Positions 11,115-21,742 of a stretch of 64,000 nucleotides of DNA are shown here, piece by piece. The DNA is taken from assembly GCA_951799405.1 (NCBI GenBank), contig OX637332.1, positions 1,369,001-1,433,000 of the forward strand, written 5' to 3'. How positions within the stretch are numbered: position 1 is the first letter of the stretch; each line of letters begins with the position of its first letter. Origin of the DNA: Agapetus fuscipes. Taxonomy: Eukaryota; Arthropoda; Insecta; Trichoptera; Glossosomatidae. A program made the position numbers and the translations under genes. The notes below the pieces were generated by a model. That model ran no database searches. It saw only the letters and a list, made by a program, of their open reading frames with translations, and was not told the origin of the DNA.

Positions 11115-11346
11115 CAGTGGCGAAGGGTGCCATACAAGCCGATTCCCATCGGTTTCCCGTTAAAAATGGGGCAAAAATGATAAAACAGTAGACTGCATGG
11201 TTTCAATGGGGAAAAAATACGTATTGTTTCTTTGGTTTTAAATGTATTTGTTTTACTTTGTGCCTATATTTTTTACTACTTTGTTACATCAATTTAAAAG
11301 TGAAGCCGATGGGAACCGGCTTATATGGCCCCCTTCGCCACTTGAC
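11115..11346. mobile_element. hAT-like MITE, copy 1
   Basis: ~230 bp with terminal inverted repeats: CAGTGGCGAAGGGTGCCATA at left, complement at right (one end mutated). Same family as 26323-26551 and 59472-59700. The target duplication is not clear here. Confidence 0.7.
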
Positions 11347-11704
11347 GACAAATTAAAAGACTCAAACTTCTGTACTGTACTTAGTACCTACTGGCGATTC
11401 TATCGACAAAAAGTTCAAAAACATTTTTTTAGCACAACAGTACGTTTCACGATAATTTAAGGTTCAAAGGCCATTTGGTTTACTAGATTCCTAGAAAAGG
11501 AACTCTATTTCAAAATGGAAGAAAAAAAGTATGATCGAAAACCATTGGATTACTTTTTTCCTTGTAACATATTTACATCGTTAAGTTTGAGTGATTAATT
11601 TATATTCAATCACAACCAGCAAAATTGGTGTATGTATTTCGAAATCAAAATGTATGAACACGCTTAAAGCATGTGTGTTTTCATGGCGAAAAACAATAGT
11701 ATAT
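11347..11704. other. No recognised feature
   Basis: AT-rich; nothing supported. Confidence 0.4.
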
Positions 11705-12208
11705 ACAATATTAAAATGAACTGTATATCCGAAATTGCGAATGAATGGAATATCCAGAGTCATAATAAAAGAAGAGCCTGTTTGAGGAAGGTTATGACTC
11801 TGGAGGAAATGAAAGAAGTATGTAAGGACAGAAATAAATGGCGGTTGATCTGAATGTTGGCGGCTAGGGTTTACTAAATTGGAATTTGTTTTCTGTTTGT
11901 TGTCCATAGATATTATTATTTATTGATCTATAAAATGTAATTTGTCGTGTATGTTCCTTAACTTATAGGTTGGTATGCAGCTGACCACCCATGCTGTAAA
12001 AATGGTTCACTTTGCCAACGTCACCCCTGTTACAGGGAAGGACGGCAAGAGTTGCAGGGTGTATGTCCATTTGAGATTTGATTTTTATGTTGTGGGTTCA
12101 CATGAGGTATGTGCAAGCGCGAACTTGTACATGTCTGGTTGTGGGAATGCATGTAATGTGAATCTCCAATGTAACATATCTTTGCAACTTAGATTAGATT
12201 AGATTAGA
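11705..12208 (+). mobile_element. LINE-A, truncated copy with ORF end
   Basis: Starts inside the ORF (ISEIANEWNIQSHNKRRACL, KKVMTLEEMKEVCKDR-like), stop at about 11854, then the 3' UTR ending in ATTAGATTAGATTAGATA. Belongs to the AGATT-tailed subfamily. Confidence 0.8.
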
Positions 12209-12209
12209 T

Positions 12210-13268
12210 AATATTCGTATGTAGGATCGTCTAACAGAAAAAGCATTTTTTTCAGTAGAGCGTCGTTGTATTTTTATCCCCTCTAGACTAAATGTCTCGC
12301 TTTAGAAAAACTGTTGCAGGTCGGATTGGTTTATGGGCAATTTGTCTCTGCACTAGACGAACAATCGGTGAAGGCTTTGTCGCATACTCACACACGGCAT
12401 GGAAAATGTTAAGTGCTCTCTCCCATTCCGGCAATACTCTGTTCTGCTCCGAGTATAAATTTCAACATTTCAACTCAACCACTGCGTTAATCACAAAGGT
12501 TATGCGAGCTAAGGCAGCGCCTTCAGAGAGCGTCTTACTTTGTATACTGCATTATTAGTGAAGTTTTACTGTGCTGGTAATTGTTCGTCGGAGGCAAAAT
12601 AACCGTATACACTCGGGAGCGTTCAAATGGCAGCGAGTGGATTTAACAGTATTATTCACGTTGCATGAAACAATAACGACTATTGCAGAAGTTTTCTTTT
12701 TTTATGTAACTATGTTTAAAATTTTATGGTTCGAACAACGTACGCATACTTAAGACCCCATAGAGCGAATACGTCCAAAACGGTGTTCTGGGTTTTAAAT
12801 GTCCATTACGTTTACTTTTTTTTTTAAATCTGTTACTGTCAGAATAAAATAAAGAAATGTATACTTTACAGATTGACCGTTTCCAAAAATGATAAAAGTT
12901 AATTGAATTCTGTCAAAATGTACACAAACTTATGAAATATTACGAAATAATGCTATCTGGGTTCAATGAATAACTTGAATTTTATGAATGAAAGTATACA
13001 AAAAATATATATGAATAGTAAGTTTATTAATCAAACTCAAAGTTGACCGCATTTTTTTTTCGTGATAATGCATGTTAATTTAACAAAATACAATAAAAAA
13101 ACAGCTCCGAAAATGCCATACAATTTTGCTAGGCGAAAAGCTACAGAATAAAAGCGGCTGTTTATTTCGTTTCAACGACATTCGAGCTTGAGATGCAGAG
13201 CTGAGAGCACGTCCCATTGTCTAAGAAATTTCCGGCGCGCGAGCTTACGCATACAACATCCGATTTTG
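12210..13268. other. No recognised feature
   Basis: About 1 kb with two short open frames (88 and 60 codons) lacking any recognisable motif. Intronic. Confidence 0.4.
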
Positions 13269-13557
13269 ATGGGGCATCCACACGCTTGCCAACCTAGCAC
13301 AAGTCAAGCGCACAGTGTGTCGTCTAGAACATGCTAGCTGGACAAAATTTTGTCTAATGGACTAATTTTGTCCAGCTAGCATGTTCTAGACGACACACTG
13401 TGCGCTTAGCTACAAGCCAAGTGTGCAGTGTGTCGTCTAGAACATGCTAGCTGGACAAAATTAGTCCATTAGACAAAATTTTGTCCAGCTAGCATGTTCT
13501 AGACGACACACTGTGCGCTTGACTTGTGCTAGGTTGGCAAGCGTGTGGATGCCCCAT
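13269..13557. repeat. 289-bp palindrome made of two hairpins (fold-back element)
   Basis: The whole stretch is an inverted repeat from ATGGGGCATCCACACGCTTG to its complement ending at 13557, centred near 13413. Each half is itself a hairpin: arms 13306-13350 with 13364-13407, and 13421-13462 with 13475-13520. The core GTGTGTCGTCTAGAACATGC followed by TAGCTGGACAAAATT therefore occurs four times in alternating orientation with almost no mismatches. No coding potential. Confidence 0.9.
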
Positions 13558-13732
13558 GACGTGTGTGTGTCAATCCATTGGCTCACGCACCAGGGTCGCA
13601 ATCTTTAACTTAATGGGTTTTTTTCTTGATTTAAAAAAAATATATCGATAGTTTTGAAGTTGAACCATTCTTCTTTATAAATAGTTTTGTGAATTAAAAT
13701 TGTCTTCACCAACCAAATTTGTCTGGATAGAC

Positions 13733-13782
13733 AATAACGCGGCAAGAAGCTTCACTATATGTGTAGCTTAGTTAAGTTGAGT
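13733..13782 (+). mobile_element. SINE-A 3' end fragment
   Basis: Matches only the last ~50 bp of SINE-A: ATAACGCGGCAAGAAG then CACTATATGTGTAGCTTAG. Confidence 0.55.
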
Positions 13783-13794
13783 TGATCATATATA

Positions 13795-14334
13795 TTTGTG
13801 TTCTTTAACTTGTAGGTTGGCATGTGGCTGACCACCTATGCTGTAAAAAATGTTTTACTTGCCAATGTCACCGCTATTTCAGAGAAAGTAAAAAAAAATG
13901 TATGTAGGTACACATGCAACATGTGTAAGCGTGAATTTAGATGTGCCTGCATATTATAGGCGTGCATTAAATATGAATAAGCCTTGAATGTCAATACATC
14001 TTTGTAACAGAGATCGAATAAGCTATATTGAAAACGACCAAAGTCCGTCGATATTGAAAATGAGGCAACTCTGCAGAGGCTCTGGCCACCCCTAGCGGAA
14101 TGGTGACAGAGTTACAGTTACAGTCTGTAATAATCTATAATCGAAGTTGCAAAGCTAAATTAACAATCAAAACTCGTATCAAATGCATGCCCACAAACAC
14201 GTGTTAGTTCGCGCTTACAAATGCTGAATGTGAACTTACAAATAAAAACCAAACTAGAAAATGAACAAATAAATAAAGTGGAAATATATCTACAGAGGTA
14301 CTGGCCACCCCTAGCGGAATAACGACTGGATACA
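13795..14334. mobile_element. LINE-A and LINE-B 3' end fragments, alternating
   Basis: In order: an old plus-strand LINE-A 3' UTR (13795-14010), a LINE-B 3' end (about 14060-14128, GGCCACCCCTAGCGGAATGG), a minus-strand LINE-A 3' UTR (14128-14265) and another LINE-B 3' end (14266-14334). Confidence 0.6.
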
Positions 14335-14935
14335 AGTCGTCATCCGAAAAATATTGAGAACTCATGCTGTAGTCATTTAGGGCGTTGCTTAAATTACAAT
14401 TTGAAAACATTAAATAATTGGTAGATTTCTAATAATGTAGATTGTAGAGTATATGAAACTCTTTTTTTAAATTAGTTTTCGGTGAACGAGGAGTAACCCT
14501 GTGCAATAGAAATTTGTGAAAGGGACATCGCCATCCCAGATCTGTACACATATAGTATAATTTGAGGCAATGTAACATTATTAGCCAAAATAAATGACAC
14601 CAAAAATCATTTTTGCGTGCAAAACTTTTAGTTACCATATCACGTCAAAGTAGAAAGGGACAAAAATATTTCTGTCTCACGGCTCGCATCTACCAGACAG
14701 AGGGAAAAGTATTGAACACAAGATGTTGTGACACACAATGCAAAAACTAATCATTTTTTGCCTTGTGTGTCACGACAGTATGTGCTCAAATCTTTAATCC
14801 TTAATTTATACATTCATTGTACTGTTTATGTGAGACATGCCTTTTATTTGGATTTCGAGAATGGAGAGCAAACCATAACACTAGGTATATATAGCGCTCA
14901 AAACTCACCGGCGTTTGAGGACGGTAGCCTCTAAC
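14335..14935. other. No recognised feature
   Basis: AT-rich intron sequence. No supported feature. Confidence 0.4.
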
Positions 14936-16081
14936 CCCCGTATTCACGATCAAAACTGGCACTTACTTAAGGGCAAGCTAGCGCTTAGATTGGGGAAATT
15001 CATTTCAAGAACAATACTTAAGGTAAAATTAGCGCTTAAGCGCTCCAAAAACTAGCACTCAGGTAAGTAAGGTCGACACGTATATTAACCAACGTCAAAA
15101 TATTCCGTCATATTTCATTGTTATCACATTTTTTGTTTGATTGTGAATTTACATGAAAAAATGAATTCTTTCTATTAACATGATTTTTACGAGTGTATTA
15201 ACATTGTTTTGACGAGTTCATTTACATTGCTTGACCATCAGAATTGGGTTTGTTCTCCGGTATGGTCTAGGACCATACTGCAATGACAGATGAACTGTCA
15301 AAATATTCCGCCGCATTTCATCAGCACATTTTTTGTTTGGTTGTGAATTATTTACATAAAATAATGAATTCTTTCGATACAGTTGACTTCAACGAGAATA
15401 ATAACATTGTTTTGTTCAAAAATAGTGTCCCAAGAAAATATATCAGAGACTGTAAAGACCCATTTACGTATTACGAAGAGGAAGAATTTAGAAGACGTTT
15501 TTGATTGAAAAAATGCGTCGTTCTGTATACAGTTTTGCCGTTGCTCATTGAGGGTTGCAAAGCCAACGATTTCTTCGATCTGTTATTTTATCTTCTATTA
15601 CAGATTTTTCTTTAATCAGAGCCACCAGCAGCTCCTTTTCCGCTGGAGAAAACAACATCTTTTTGGCGCTAAAATCGATCAAAACACTTTACATTGGATA
15701 TTACATAAATGTATTTTAAAAAACTAATAGAAATTGTACACAAACAAATTCGTACTTACGGTTTACTTAAATTAGTAATTGCGTTATACGTACTTATTTG
15801 TTGTCAAGTTTTATGCAAAGCTGATATGACATTGATATTTGAAAGAGGCGGCAATGATAAGAGTGAAGTACGCCGAATATCGGTCGGAAGGTACTGACCA
15901 ATTACAGAGCTGGGTTTTTTCGAGAGCCAATGACAAACCCGTGCGTCTCCTGGGGGTTGGGCACTACGTTGGTTACTGTTTGAGTGTTCTTTGTGAAACA
16001 AAACACTCCAGAATGTCGACCCTTGAGTAAGTGTAGCGCTTGAGTAAGGCACTTAAATCAGTTTTGATCGTGAATACGGGG
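14936..16081. mobile_element. PIF/Harbinger-like DNA transposon remnant
   Basis: Bounded by inverted repeats CCCCGTATTCACGATCAAAA at left and the complement at right, extended by imperfect CACTTACTTAAG/GCGCTT blocks. Inside, 15283-15504 (+) ends with VPRKYIRDCKDPFTYYEEEE then FRRRF, resembling the start of Harbinger-type transposases. The rest of the transposase, including any DDE residues, is missing. The promoter/N-terminal region is partly duplicated (15096-15215 resembles 15295-15413). No clean 3-bp target duplication. Confidence 0.65.
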
Positions 16082-16184
16082 AGCGCGTAAACAGCATGCA
16101 AGCAAGGCAAAGTAGTCGCATACTAAAAAACAAATCAACAATGGTAATTAACATGATAGTCAGCTGTCAATTGAAAAAAAAAAT

Positions 16185-16407
16185 CTTCTTCTTTTACCCT
16201 ATAGTTGGCAGTCGTGACCCTTATGGAAGCAATCATTATTTTCCAGTTTTCCATTAACTGCGCTGTACGCATCGCTCCAACCACCGAAGTAGATGTTGCT
16301 GTCTTCACTTGATCGGTCCATTGTGTGGAGGATCTTCCTCTCACTCTCTTCCCCTCCAGGATATCGATCAAAACTAATCGTTTCAGTACCCTGAGTACGA
16401 GTTGCAA
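16185..16407 (-). mobile_element. RTE-like LINE C-terminal fragment
   Basis: Minus frame: LRVLKRLVLIDILEGKRVRG, RSSTQWTDQVK, VGAMRTAQLMENWKIMI, the same ending as in the fragment at 17522-17878. Tail TCTTCTTC on the plus strand = GAA-rich 3' tail. Confidence 0.65.
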
Positions 16408-16410
16408 AAC

Positions 16411-17327
16411 TTGAGTAAAGTAAAGTTTACGGGAAGTATTAAAGAGTGGTTTCCCCCAAAATCTGCCGTTTTTACTTGATTGACTGAAGCGCTAACGAGG
16501 GCTCCAATCGAACTTAGATTTTGGATTTTAAATCTGAATATCAAATTTAAATAGTGTTATACTATATATCGATAGTTAACTGGACAAATATTGTATGTCC
16601 ATTATTTATAGTTTTGAGAAAGCTCAACATGAAAGTTATGTACCTCTAATAAAAGAGTCTAATATGCATTCTTTAATTGATCATACCTCGGTTTGCATTG
16701 CGTGTGAACCAACTATATTTTCAAAGATCAAAGACAATGTCACGTTTTACAAAATGTGTATCATAACAAAAAATTATCACAAAGTGGACTTACAATATTT
16801 GTTCGGTTAACCATCGATATTGCCTACCTATTAGGCGCATGTTCCTGTATGGGATGCACGCCCCTGTGGTATGGTGTGAGGCTGATCAATTATGAATAGA
16901 CTATTACACGATGTTTTGATGGTGTTCCCAGTGCAGTAACTGGCATTATGCCGATAATACGGCTAATACGGATAATACGGCGTGTGGTGAGAGGGCGGTG
17001 TGGATCAGTTACGTCACTGCATCGGGTATTCCAAAACACACACTATCCATCACATACAAATTATCAGCCGATTAGAATTCAATTAATAATCTTTAATCTA
17101 AATTCTAAGTTGCAAACATATTTTGGAATTGAAGACTTTGAAGGTGTTTTGACTTGATATTGTTACGTTTTCTGATTAAAATTGTTCAGGATTTCTAGGT
17201 CGCTGGTTTCTGGGGTTGATCTTCAATTAAAATCTTGATTCTAGCTTGATATGCTGGTCTTGTATTTCAGGTATAAATTTTACAACAGTATATTGAGTAA
17301 CTTCTGACTTAGTAACTGGCCAGAATT
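16411..17327. other. No recognised feature
   Basis: AT-rich. Small open frames (71 and 69 codons) without motifs. Confidence 0.4.
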
Positions 17328-17506
17328 CTTCTTCTTCTTAATCCTATTCCTCACAAATTTGGATGACAAACAAACATATCAAATTGAACCTGTAAGAACT
17401 ATAAATAATCTCAGTACGTACTATTTTAAGATCATTAAAACTAAATTACTTTTGCGTTAATGCTGTTAATATAAGAAATCCAATTGTAAACTTTTAAGAA
17501 CCTTTC

Positions 17507-18891
17507 TTCTTCTTCTTAATCCTATTCCTCATTACTGAGGGTTGTGACCCTTGTGGAAGCAACCAATCTTCTCCAGCTCTCCCTCGACTGCGCTGCCCGC
17601 AAAGCTCCAACTACCGAGGTGCCTGCTGCTGTCTTCACTTGATCGGTCCATCGTGTGGGGGATCTACCTCTTCCTCTCTTCCCCTCCAAGTTACCGATCA
17701 CAACCAGTCGTTCCAGGCTATCCTCATTGCCACGGACAACGTGTCCGAAGAACTGAAGAATACGGCGTGTACACATGTTGGCCAGAGTCAAGCCATCCAA
17801 ACGCAGCTCCCGACGAATGGACTCATTGGTGCGTCTAGCCGTCCATGGGATTCGAAGCATGCGCCTCCAGCACCACATTTCAAAAGCGTCAATTTTTCTT
17901 CTTTCTGCTGCTTTTATGGTCCATGTTTCAGCAGTATAGAGAAAAATAGAGTGACCAGACTCCTGGCAAGCTTAATCTTGGTGCTGTTACTCACACCCCG
18001 GTCTTTCCATATTTTGTCCAGCTTAGACATGGCACTTTTGGCAATGGCGATACGGCGTCTAATTTCTCCTTCGCAAGATCCTTCGTTACTTATTTGAGAT
18101 CCAAGGAACTGGAACTCGTTTATGATCTCCAAACCTTGAAATGAGTTTCCCAGATCACCAAACTTTTTTGATCGATCTATGATCATGATCTTGGTTTTAC
18201 TCTGGTTGATCTCGAGTCCCAGTGCCTTGCTCTCGGTCTCTACTCGTTTAAGGAGATCTGCCATCTCTCTCGGGTTTTTGGCCAAAAGTGTTGTGTCATC
18301 CGCATATCCTTAATTGGACAGCTTTACGCCACCAATAGACACTCCTCCATCCCATTGGTACAGAGCCCTGCGCATTATGTATTCCCCATAGATATTAAAC
18401 AGGTCAGGGGAGAGGATGCATCCCTGTCTTACACCTTTTTCTGTGGGAAAACTTGTTGTGTTCATGCCATTAATCCTTATGATTGCGTTACTAGGAGTGT
18501 AAAGTCCGTGGATGAGTTTTATCAAATGGGATGGAGCCCCCATTTCCTTGAGAATTTTCCACAAATATTCCCACTTCACGCAATCAAAAGCCTTCTTGTA
18601 ATCAATAAAACATAAAACAATTGGCGTCAGGAACTCTCTGCTCTTTTCAATAATCTGACGGATGTTGAGAATCTGTTCTCTTGTACCTCTTCCTTTCACA
18701 AAACCAGCCTGTTCCTTAGGAATTTGCCATCCAATATAGCTGTGCAAACGCGCTTTTAGCTCATATAACAATATCTTGCTGGTGAATCCCCTATCGTGAA
18801 TAGACACCCTGGGCTGGTATTCACTCTGCCGGTAGAGTAGATTCATTTCGATTTTACCAGAAAAAGCAATAAATGGTATTGTGAGGCACAA
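17507..18891 (-). mobile_element. Decayed RTE-like LINE (RT domain to 3' tail)
   Basis: Minus strand. 18770-18313: AGFVKGRGTREQILNIRQII, IDYKKAFDCVKWEYLWKIL (RT motif A), GVRQGCILSPDLFNIYGEYI (motif B). An in-frame TAA (18312-18310) sits just before GYADDTTLLA (motif C). The frame continues to about 17914, then a shift leads to RMLRIPWTARRTNESI, LEGKRGRGRSPTRWTDQVK and the end at 17522. The tail is GAA-rich (17507-17518). A 26-bp copy of the same 3' end lies at about 17328-17355. At the 5' side, 18788-18948 holds foreign sequence with two CCCCTATCGTGAATA direct repeats. Confidence 0.8.
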
Positions 18892-18949
18892 TACCTTTAT
18901 TCCTTTTTCGGGAAAAATCGAGATGAGTCTTCTCTATCCCCTATCGTGA

Positions 18950-19544
18950 ATAAGAGCCCTGCTGCCAATGAGGACCTCGACCAATGAGAGCTCACCAGAG
19001 CTGAGGTTGAATAATTCAAATCCCCAAATTAATTTAATTATTATACCTACCATTATTCAAATTCCCCTACATTTATTTATAGTATGGAATTCCCAAATTC
19101 TTATTTAAATGGTTTTGCGATGTTATTTTTTCTATCTCAAAATCCCAAACAAAAATGTCTAATTTATTTTTACAGAGTTAATTTTCACAATTGATTTTAC
19201 AACTTGACAATCACTGTTTATTGGTGTTACTCAGCGAATTGCTTTCTTGTGACTCTCTTGTCCATACCATTTTGATCTCTTATGTAGGGAAGCAGAGGGG
19301 TCTTTGTCCTACTCACTAGATCCTTCTACCACCAGAACGTTATGCACGCACACAATCACTAAAACGTCATTCCCATGCACAAATACAATCATGGACTACT
19401 CCTAGATGGTTCTATAGTACGTGTATAGGTGTGCGTAGTCACTTTGATTTCATAGTCCGTCATATGATGTATGCGTGTATAAGCGCACGTATTTCAAGTT
19501 CGCGACAATATATTGAAATATTATTTAGTATTTCTTTTCTTTGA
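18950..19544. other. No recognised feature
   Basis: AT-rich; nothing supported. Confidence 0.4.
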
Positions 19545-19765
19545 CTGATAGGTTATCAAGCTGATCACCCATACCGTAAAAAATGGGTCACTTTGCCAAT
19601 GTCACACCTGTTTCAGGGAAGCTAAGGAAGAAGCTTATGTTCATCCGAGGTTGTTTTTTTTTTTAAGTGCGCGTGATGCATGTGCAGGCGCTAACTAAAT
19701 CGTGTCTGCTTGTGGGCAAGCATTGAGTATAAGCCTAAAAAGTCAAAACATCTTGGCAATTTAGA
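19545..19765 (+). mobile_element. LINE-A 3' UTR, diverged
   Basis: ACTGATAGGTTATCAAGCTG to the TTTAGATTCATGATTAT end; about 220 bp. Confidence 0.6.
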
Positions 19766-20390
19766 TTCATGATTATACGTACTTTCACAATTTTTCACAA
19801 CTTTCACAGGTGGATTTCCGAAAAAATCCCCGTATCCTAATCCATATCCGAAATTTCCTATTCATAACATCTCTTTTCAAAATCAATTAATTATTTTATT
19901 TCAAACTCAAAAGCTTTCTTTAAAGCATATTCGGGAATAATAATTTTCATAAATTATGAATTATTAATTACCAATATAAAAAACCTGTTTCTAGCTAGGC
20001 AAAAATAGGTTGATGAATTTTATTGCACTAATTTATTTTAATAAACCTAATAAGAAATCCACTTTGTTACTCCCTGATACCAAGATAATGCTTAAATAAA
20101 GAATTTAATAAAATGAAATAATATTACAATTAATTAAATGTTTCAGCGGGAACTTTGTAGAACTCTTAAAAGTTATAAAAACTCTGTTTAATTTCAATGA
20201 TATCAAATATATTTGAGGATAGTTTTAGCTGTGTTTTTAATTAATTACAATTGAACTTTTAAATTAATAAATGATTTGCAGATTTGTGTCCTTGATTAGA
20301 CATCTTTAATTTTCTTATGTCGCGGATTTGTATATTTGAAATAAAACAAAATATTTGTGTTTAACAATAACAAACGACGGAACGAATAGT
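19766..20390. other. No recognised feature
   Basis: Very AT-rich; nothing supported. Confidence 0.4.
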
Positions 20391-20818
20391 CAACGACGAT
20401 ACCATGTTGAAGGCACCGGTTCTCATCAGATCACCGAAGTTAAGCAACATTGGGCGCGGATGCTACTTGGATGGGTGACCGTTCAGGTACACCACGTGTT
20501 GTTGGCATTTCTTGGACCAGTCCGTAGTCCAGTGGCAACACTTCGGACTTGAAAATGGAAGGTTGTGGATTCGAATCCCGGCGGAGCACAAAAAATATAC
20601 CATTTATATTTCCAAATATGCTCTTCGCTGGGTTGAAAGATTCATAAACCTTTACCAAAGACCGGTCACTGAAAGGTCCATCCAACCTTACAACAACTGG
20701 GTCTTGCTTGAGAATTGGCGCTTTCTACAGCGACGACCAAGTTCGCAGAGGGCTCTTGAGGTGAGATACACACAAAAACAGCGGTCACCAAATAAATCAT
20801 CCTAATAATATAATTATT
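20391..20818 (+). mobile_element. SINE-B full length (5S + tRNA chimera)
   Basis: 5S-like module 20391-20510 keeping ATCACCGAAGTTAAGCA, GGGCGCGGATG and GGATGGGTGACCG, the regions of the 5S internal promoter, and ending GTGTTGTTGGC. Then tRNA-like head 20514-20588 (GTAGTCCAGTGG and GGATTCGAATCCC), body to about 20790 and an ATT-rich tail. Two RNA polymerase III-type promoters therefore lie in series. Confidence 0.9.
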
Positions 20819-20894
20819 ATTAGAGGAAATACTCTCAACTTGAATGAATAGCATAATCAGTTGTCAGTCTAAGAAAATTAGGATTGTAAGAACC

Positions 20895-20960
20895 TTCAAG
20901 CTTCACATAACCCACCCCTTCGGTGACATAGTGGCAAGAAGTTCCGCTATATAAGCAGCT
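20895..20960 (+). mobile_element. SINE-A 3' fragment
   Basis: CACCCCTTCGGTGACATAGT and GGCAAGAAGTTCCGCTATAT match the SINE-A end; the head is missing. Confidence 0.5.
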
Positions 20961-21034
20961 TATTTGTTTTTTTTCAGTACAACTGATTTTTTTTCAATTC
21001 CAAAATTTACAAAAAAAAAAATAAACAAATAAAT

Positions 21035-21206
21035 GTTTTTTAATAATTGGTCGTAATGAGACTGATCCCCGTGCTGTAAAAACTCGGTTTATTTTTGCCA
21101 ATGCCACTCCGGTTTCAGGAAAGGGCGGTAGGAGTAGGGAAGTTTATGTTTATTTGAGTTTTGTCTTCAGTGCACATGCGGCAATTGTAAACGGGAACTT
21201 ACATAT
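21035..21206 (+). mobile_element. LINE-A 3' UTR, left part of a split copy
   Basis: Runs from the GGTCGTAATGAGACTGA start to the GGGAACTTACATAT block, where it is broken by a solo LTR and a Jockey-like LINE; its end resumes at about 24921-24990 (GTGGGCATGCAATTTATATG, TTTGCAACTTACATAG). Confidence 0.6.
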
Positions 21207-21679
21207 TGTTACGAAATTAGGGTTCAATTGTCTTCAAATTAAAAATACACAGGTCTTCTTCAATAGTTATTTATTTTACACAGTTACAAAATTTATTTTC
21301 ACACTACTTTCTCGATTATTCCATTGGTTTCGGTTCACTGATCAGATGGCTTCGATGTGTTTGTTAGTCGCTATGATACTGGCCCGCTCTGCAGGCCATT
21401 CGCACCTTTATACTCTTCAGAGCAGTATGATCCAGAACTAAAGTCGCCAGACGGTTCCAGAGTAATTATTACTTCTCGACGCTTCACGTACTACCTAGAG
21501 ATACAACCAAAATCCTACCTACAAATGTAATACAGAATTCCTATAATTATAACAAGTACCTACTTAGCCTAGAGAATTCTACACTTATACACAATTATCG
21601 ATCCTACCTACCTATACCTATGAGGACTCTTATAACTATAACTACCCATACTTATTTCAATATTTATATTTACATAACA
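21207..21679. repeat. Candidate solo LTR (473 bp)
   Basis: Starts TGTTACGAAATTAGGG and ends TTTACATAACA, so TGTTA...TAACA, with ATAT on both sides (21203-21206 and 21680-21683) as a possible 4-bp target duplication. No internal region or second LTR nearby. The duplication is low-complexity, so the call is tentative. Confidence 0.5.

Positions 21680-21686
<7 letters not shown>

Positions 21687-21742
<56 letters not shown>

Noticed and set aside
13269..13557. A CRISPR array or microRNA cluster
   Set aside because: The repeats alternate in orientation and there are no regularly sized unique spacers. The arms are far longer than a miRNA hairpin, although siRNA production remains possible.
20391..20510. 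A 5S rRNA gene
   Set aside because: Diverged from functional 5S at several places, lacks the usual terminator context and continues into a tRNA-like head; it is the SINE-B leader.
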